Shown: positions 13,192 to 16,891 of the stretch, one piece after another
Layout of the letters: each line of letters opens with the position of its first letter
How positions within the stretch are numbered: the stretch's first letter is position 1
Assembly: GCA_016844425.1 (NCBI GenBank)
Contig: JAERML010000009.1
Coordinates: 1-16,891, forward strand
Origin: Bacteroidota bacterium
GTDB lineage: Bacteria; Bacteroidota; UBA10030; UBA6906
Reading direction: 5' to 3'
DNA length: 16,891 nucleotides
Program-made: the position numbers and the translations under genes
Notes under the pieces: model-generated
The model's input: the letters and a program-made list of their open reading frames with translations, nothing else
Databases searched by the model: none
What the model was told of the DNA's origin: nothing

Positions 13192-13685
13192 TTTCAGTGG
13201 CTTCAAGCGGGATTGTAGGGAGGTTCCTCTACATTCAAATTCCTCGCAATCTTCAGGGTGCGGAATTGGATGCCTCGCAAATAGCGAAGGAGCTGGACCG
13301 TCTTTCAGCGCTCCTTGCCTCCTCACCGGTTGGCGCACTTCTTATCAAAGTCATTGACGAACGATTTGCATCGATGAAACGGCCGGCCACATTCCTTCAA
13401 GCTGTCTCTGGCTACCTTCACCTGCGAACCTTGCGGAGGGAAGTGCGAGCAACGATGGGGCTTCTCCTTGCGAAAGCAAGAGTCCCCCATCGCGAAGCAC
13501 GCGACCTCGAGCGGATTGCGTCAGTGCGCGCATCGCTGCTCCAGAAATCGATCATTGTTGGGCAGGTTGGACGTCTGTTCCACTACTGGCATGTTATCCA
13601 CTTGCCTTTTTCCATTATCATGTTCATCACTCTTGCCGCCCATGTGGTGGTCTCGTTGTTGATGGGCTACACCTGGGTGTTCTAA
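13170..13685 (+). CDS. Haem-type membrane protein, C-terminal fragment (gene broken)
   Basis: This 171-codon frame is opened only by an internal GTG. It begins SSLWTMISVASSGIVGRFLY and continues IQIPRNLQGAEL, a cytoplasmic helical stretch (about residues 35-125) and a last membrane segment. The last segment reads GRLFHYWHVIHLPFSIIMF, then LAAHVVVSLLMGYTWVF. The histidines in HYWHVIH and LAAHV are likely haem ligands by analogy with cytochrome-b-like membrane proteins. Compared with the family as I remember it, about 20 residues seem to be missing between LCLL of the upstream fragment and LWTM here, and the frame changes. It lies 13 bp before the TPR gene. It would normally pass electrons between the quinone pool and the periplasmic cytochromes encoded downstream. 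Confidence 0.65.
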   Translation: MSSLWTMISVASSGIVGRFLYIQIPRNLQGAELDASQIAKELDRLSALLASSPVGALLIKVIDERFASMKRPATFLQAVSGYLHLRTLRREVRATMGLLLAKARVPHREARDLERIASVRASLLQKSIIVGQVGRLFHYWHVIHLPFSIIMFITLAAHVVVSLLMGYTWVF

Positions 13686-13698
13686 GCACATACTGACC

Positions 13699-14277
13699 AT
13701 GAACTCGAAATATATATTGCTGATTGGCGTTCTACTGCTGGTGGGAGTTGTGGTGGTTGCGGTGATGAGAGAATCCCCGTCCCTCGGGGCTGCGCCGCCC
13801 TCATCTAAGGGTTTCTCTTCCTCGACTCCCTCCAAGGAGAATGCGAGCAAGAGTGTGGTGGAGCAGATCAATCATCTTAAGGACGTTGTCAAGAAGGATT
13901 CAACCAGAGCATCCGTCCATTTTGAGCTTGCTCGGTTGCTCCAGGACGCGCACCGACCCTCCGAGGCAACGGAATATTACGGCCGTGGACTAGCGCTTGA
14001 TCCGTCCAACACCGCCAGCCGTATCGATTATTCCCTCTGCCTGTATGAAGTGGGGAGAATTCCGGAAGCGATGGATCAAAACCAACAGGTACTCCGGAAA
14101 CAGCCGTCGAACCCGGAAGCGTTGTATAATCTGGGGGCGCTGTATGCCAACACGGGAAGAAATGATTCAGCGAGAGTCTATTGGGGGAAGTTACTAAACA
14201 AACATGCAGGACATGAACTGGCGACGAAAGCGCGGGAAAATCTCAAGCAGTTGCCAGCAGCGTCACCTGCAATGTAA
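13699..14277 (+). CDS. Membrane-anchored TPR protein
   Basis: This 192-residue protein has one N-terminal membrane helix (YILLIGVLLLVGVVVVAVM) and a Ser/Pro-rich linker (about residues 28-50). About three tetratricopeptide repeats follow: ASVHFELARLLQDAHRPSEA, then SRIDYSLCLYEVGRIPEA and PEALYNLGALYANTGRND, each with the alternating small/aromatic TPR pattern. The soluble part probably faces the periplasm. TPR proteins of this shape (NrfG/CcmI-like) assist cytochrome c assembly by holding apocytochromes. Its position between a haem-type membrane protein and two multihaem cytochromes supports that role, but this is inference. The ATG at 13699 has a weak ribosome binding site and the gene ends 16 bp before the cytochrome start. 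Confidence 0.85.
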   Translation: MNSKYILLIGVLLLVGVVVVAVMRESPSLGAAPPSSKGFSSSTPSKENASKSVVEQINHLKDVVKKDSTRASVHFELARLLQDAHRPSEATEYYGRGLALDPSNTASRIDYSLCLYEVGRIPEAMDQNQQVLRKQPSNPEALYNLGALYANTGRNDSARVYWGKLLNKHAGHELATKARENLKQLPAASPAM

Positions 14278-14293
14278 GGCCGGCCCCCCCAAT

Positions 14294-15934
14294 ATGACGA
14301 ATCGATTGTGTGCTCTTATTGCACTGGCACTTGTCATGGCTAGTGGCCGTTTGCAGGCGCAATTCTCCCCTGGAGAATTGTCCCGTGTACACCGGCAATT
14401 GGAGGGAACAGAGAACTGTGCAAAGTGTCATGAAGTGGGAAAGGAGATCAGTGGTGCGAAGTGTCTTGACTGTCATGGAGAGATCAAGGCGGCGATTGAT
14501 TCGAAGCACGGATATCATGCGTTGGTGGCCCCGAAGAAATGCGTATCGTGCCACAAGGAACACCTGGGGCTTTCTGCGCAGACTGTTATCTTCAAGAAGG
14601 AAAGTTTTGATCATCAGCAGACAGGTTATGTACTGACGGGCAAACATCAGCAGACGCAATGCGAGCGATGTCATGATGCGAAGAATATCAGGGATCAGGG
14701 AGTGAAGACGCTGGTACAGAAAACAGGCAGGCAGTCCTATCTTGGACTCGCAACAACATGCAACTCGTGCCACGAGGACCGGCACCGGGGGAGTGTGGGA
14801 ACCGAATGTCAGTCATGCCATACCACTGACGCCTGGGCGCCTGCATCGAAGTTCGATCATGCGCGAACGAAGTTCGCCCTGACGGGGAAACACACGACCG
14901 TGGTCTGTGCAAAATGCCACACCGAGATCAGCGACCGAGCGGGCCAGAAGCCAATCATTCTTGCGACGAAGGCGTTTGCCGACTGCTCGCCATGTCATGC
15001 ATCGCCTCACAGGGAGAAGTTTGCCGGACGCGAATGCAAATCCTGCCATGTGACCGACGGTTGGCGGGGAACGAGTAGTCGACGGTTTGATCACAACCTG
15101 ACGGGGTTCAAGCTTCTTGGCAGTCATGCACGATTGCAGTGCCAGGACTGCCACAAGGAAAAACCAGGGATGTCACGGGCAAGCATGTATCGTCTCCCGC
15201 ATGACCGGTGCACCGACTGTCACACGGACTACCATCAAGGAGAGTTTGTAAAGAAGTACGGGAGTGACTGCCGCAAGTGTCATACGGAGGAATCGTTCAC
15301 ATCCTCCACGTTCACGATGGGGCAACACGCGACGCTCCGGTTTGTGCTCACCGGGGCACATAGCGCGACGCCATGCACTGCATGCCACGTGAAGAACAGT
15401 GAAGGGAGAAGGGTGTTCCACTTTGCCAGCCTCCGGTGCGAAGCATGTCACAAGGACCGGCACGGAGGACAGTTCACGAAACTCATGACCGACCAGAGTT
15501 GCGCGGTCTGCCATTCGACCTCCGATTGGAGGACGAACTCGTTTGACCACGCACGAACTTCATTTTCTTTACTGGGCAAACATGCAACCACGTCGTGCAC
15601 AGAATGCCACAAGCCTGCGCGGGTGACGTTGGTGGTCCAGTACAAAGGGACTCCTTCTGACTGCCAATCATGTCACAAGGAAGTTCATGTGGGACAATTC
15701 GCGGTTGCTGGAAAGACAAACTGCAAGTCGTGTCATAAGCCGGAGGGGTGGAAAGTGCCGGCTTTCAACCATACAACCCAGAGCGTTTTCGCGTTGACGG
15801 GGGCTCACGCAAAAGTCCGCTGTGGCGCCTGCCATAAAGAAGAATTGATCGGTGGAACAAGGGCACGTCGTTTCAAACCAGTACCAACCAAGTGTGAATC
15901 CTGCCACACGTCCAAAGGGGTGAAGAATGGCTAA
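14294..15934 (+). CDS. Multihaem cytochrome c with 20 CxxCH motifs
   Basis: From the ATG at 14294 this is 546 residues with a signal peptide (MTNRLCALIALALVMASGRL, cleavage near QAQ). The frame is open further upstream into the TPR gene, but only this start gives a signal peptide. I count 20 CxxCH haem sites, from CAKCH at Cys42 to CESCH at Cys534, about one per 27 residues. A repeated element, (F)-D/N-H-x-x-T-x-F-x-L-T/L-G-x-H, appears about six times before haem sites (for example KFDHARTKFALTGKH, SFDHARTSFSLLGKH). Its histidines probably act as distal haem ligands. This fits the cytochrome c3-like/multihaem family and predicts a long periplasmic or extracellular electron wire. It has no membrane helix besides the signal. 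The stop overlaps the start of the next cytochrome by 8 bp. Confidence 0.93.
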   Translation: MTNRLCALIALALVMASGRLQAQFSPGELSRVHRQLEGTENCAKCHEVGKEISGAKCLDCHGEIKAAIDSKHGYHALVAPKKCVSCHKEHLGLSAQTVIFKKESFDHQQTGYVLTGKHQQTQCERCHDAKNIRDQGVKTLVQKTGRQSYLGLATTCNSCHEDRHRGSVGTECQSCHTTDAWAPASKFDHARTKFALTGKHTTVVCAKCHTEISDRAGQKPIILATKAFADCSPCHASPHREKFAGRECKSCHVTDGWRGTSSRRFDHNLTGFKLLGSHARLQCQDCHKEKPGMSRASMYRLPHDRCTDCHTDYHQGEFVKKYGSDCRKCHTEESFTSSTFTMGQHATLRFVLTGAHSATPCTACHVKNSEGRRVFHFASLRCEACHKDRHGGQFTKLMTDQSCAVCHSTSDWRTNSFDHARTSFSLLGKHATTSCTECHKPARVTLVVQYKGTPSDCQSCHKEVHVGQFAVAGKTNCKSCHKPEGWKVPAFNHTTQSVFALTGAHAKVRCGACHKEELIGGTRARRFKPVPTKCESCHTSKGVKNG

Positions 15935-16891
15935 GACATTGATGCTCCTTGTCCTTGTCGTTTCGGTTGCCGTCGCTCAGGAGTCGCCGCATGGCAAGAT
16001 CAAACTCGAATGTTCCACCTGCCACGCAACCGATTCCTGGGAAATGAAAAAGGATGCAACATTCAACCACGCGACCACGGGATTTGCCCTCACGGGGCAA
16101 CATCGTTTGGTGCAGTGCGCTTCGTGCCACAAGGGACTGAAGTTCGATACGAAGATGGACCAGAACTGCACTTCTTGTCATACCGACATCCACAAAGCAG
16201 AGCTTGGCCCGAATTGCCTACGCTGTCACTCCACACAGTCGTGGCAAGTGACAGACATGATCCAGAAGCACCAGCAGACACGATTCCCCCTGCTAGGTCG
16301 CCACTCAACGATCAGTTGCCAGTCCTGCCACGTGCGCGCTGCAGAGCATCAGTTCATCGGCACACCCACGGAGTGCGTTTCCTGCCACCGGGATGAGTTC
16401 AAGGCGACGATTTCACCGAACCATGCTGCAGCAGGCTTTTCCACCGACTGCGTCCAATGCCATAAGGTCACGGCACTTACATGGGGAGGCGGATTCAACC
16501 ATAATCTGACCTCGTTTCCTTTGACTGGCTCGCATACGGCCGTTGCGTGCGTTTCGTGTCACCAGAACCAGGTCTTCAAAGGAACACCAAGCCAGTGCGT
16601 GGCGTGTCATCAGACAGATTTCTCGAACTCTACGAATCCCAACCATGCGGCGGCAAACTTCACCACGGATTGCCAGACATGCCATACAACACAACGGTGG
16701 CAAGGGGCGCGGTATGATCATAACGTGACGCGCTTCCCTCTCACGGGTGCGCATCAACAGGCTCCGTGTCAGAGCTGCCATGGCGACAATGCCTTCGCTG
16801 GCAAGTCGATGGACTGCGTGTCGTGCCACCTGGCCGACTATACAGCGACGCGGAACCCGAACCATGCGAGCGGCGGATTCCCGCAACAGTG
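15927..16891 (+). CDS. Second multihaem cytochrome c, N-terminal part (runs off the right edge)
   Basis: This frame opens at the ATG at 15927 and stays open to the window end: 321 codons and two further bases. The start MAKTLMLLVLVVSVAVAQES is a signal peptide and AAGGGGTG lies just before it. The first eight bases (ATGGCTAA) contain the stop codon of the upstream cytochrome, so translation is probably coupled. I count 12 CxxCH motifs, from CSTCH near residue 29 to CVSCH in MDCVSCHLADY. The motif FNH..T.F.LTG.H occurs four times in variant form (TFNHATTGFALTGQH, GFNHNLTSFPLTGSH, RYDHNVTRFPLTGAH and a looser QKHQQTRFPLLGRH). The last third is a regular array of three-haem modules about 73 residues long. 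It is probably a periplasmic or extracellular electron carrier, partner of the 20-haem protein. Confidence 0.92.
   Translation, partial: MAKTLMLLVLVVSVAVAQESPHGKIKLECSTCHATDSWEMKKDATFNHATTGFALTGQHRLVQCASCHKGLKFDTKMDQNCTSCHTDIHKAELGPNCLRCHSTQSWQVTDMIQKHQQTRFPLLGRHSTISCQSCHVRAAEHQFIGTPTECVSCHRDEFKATISPNHAAAGFSTDCVQCHKVTALTWGGGFNHNLTSFPLTGSHTAVACVSCHQNQVFKGTPSQCVACHQTDFSNSTNPNHAAANFTTDCQTCHTTQRWQGARYDHNVTRFPLTGAHQQAPCQSCHGDNAFAGKSMDCVSCHLADYTATRNPNHASGGFPQQ
16422..16891 (+). repeat. In-gene tandem three-haem modules, 219-222 bp period
   Basis: The histidine codons of the repeated NHA(A/S)xxF motif lie at 16422, 16644 and 16863, spaced 222 and 219 bp. The second marker, (F/Y)(N/D)HNxT, has its His codons at 16500 and 16719, 219 bp apart. 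Each module carries three CxxCH sites in the same order. Two complete modules are visible and a third begins at the edge. The repeat is clear in protein sequence and looser in DNA. Confidence 0.75.

Noticed and set aside
14243..15550. Several minus-strand frames opposite the 20-haem cytochrome
   Set aside because: Repeated CxxCH codons on the plus strand generate open frames on the other strand; none shows a domain of its own.
16010..16886. Open frames at 16010-16396 (plus) and 16413-16886 (minus)
   Set aside because: Both are shadows of the second multihaem cytochrome, whose frame is intact from 15927 to the edge with 12 haem motifs.
16422..16891. CRISPR or tandem DNA repeat
   Set aside because: The 219-222 bp period is an in-frame protein module with three CxxCH sites, not a short direct repeat with spacers.

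Overview
The window looks like part of a chromosome from a Bacteroidota/FCB-group bacterium, most likely near Ignavibacteria. The best evidence is a type IX secretion (Por) C-terminal sorting domain of the 'NYPNPFNPST...GREVATLV...SGVYFYQI' kind on the 803-residue protein. GldA/F/G-type ABC genes and several outer-membrane beta-barrels of the same style agree with this. GC content is moderate and several genes carry clear Shine-Dalgarno sequences. I saw no tRNA, rRNA, CRISPR array, insertion sequence or phage gene.

Layout. (1) Positions 1-3853 are read on the minus strand, in this order: a Tat-like, apparently frameshifted amidase (3853 to 2178), a small PspC-domain membrane protein, a GldA-like ABC ATPase, a GldF-like permease, and the first 50 codons of a GldG-like protein that leaves the window. 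(2) Positions 3854-4140 are a divergent intergenic region with one candidate promoter on each strand. (3) Positions 4141-12507 are a tightly spaced plus-strand run, probably one operon: three small secreted beta-barrel-like proteins, an HzsA-related (hydrazine synthase alpha-like) dihaem lipoprotein with a PD40 propeller, a TlpA-like thioredoxin, a DUF4266 lipoprotein ending in a Gly-rich CGC tail, a DUF3570 outer-membrane protein, and a type IX-secreted NHL-propeller protein. A strong hairpin follows. (4) Positions 12508-12885 are non-coding or nearly so, with two hairpins, a palindrome and a doubtful 62-codon ORF. (5) Positions 12886-16891 form a second plus-strand run: a haem-type membrane protein split between two frames, a membrane-anchored TPR protein, a 20-CxxCH cytochrome c, and a second multihaem cytochrome that runs off the right edge with at least 12 CxxCH motifs.

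How the genes may work together. The plus-strand half is dominated by envelope redox proteins: at least 34 CxxCH haem sites in three genes, a thioredoxin-fold protein, and beta-barrels that could provide outer-membrane passage. The most interesting unit is HzsA-like / TlpA / DUF4266 / DUF3570. The last three families are recurrent neighbours, to my recollection, but their joint biochemical role is not known to me. I infer an envelope redox or cofactor/metal-handling system linked to multihaem electron transfer; the sequence does not prove this. Two genes (amidase and haem membrane protein) are each split over two frames and need checking as sequencing errors versus real gene decay.
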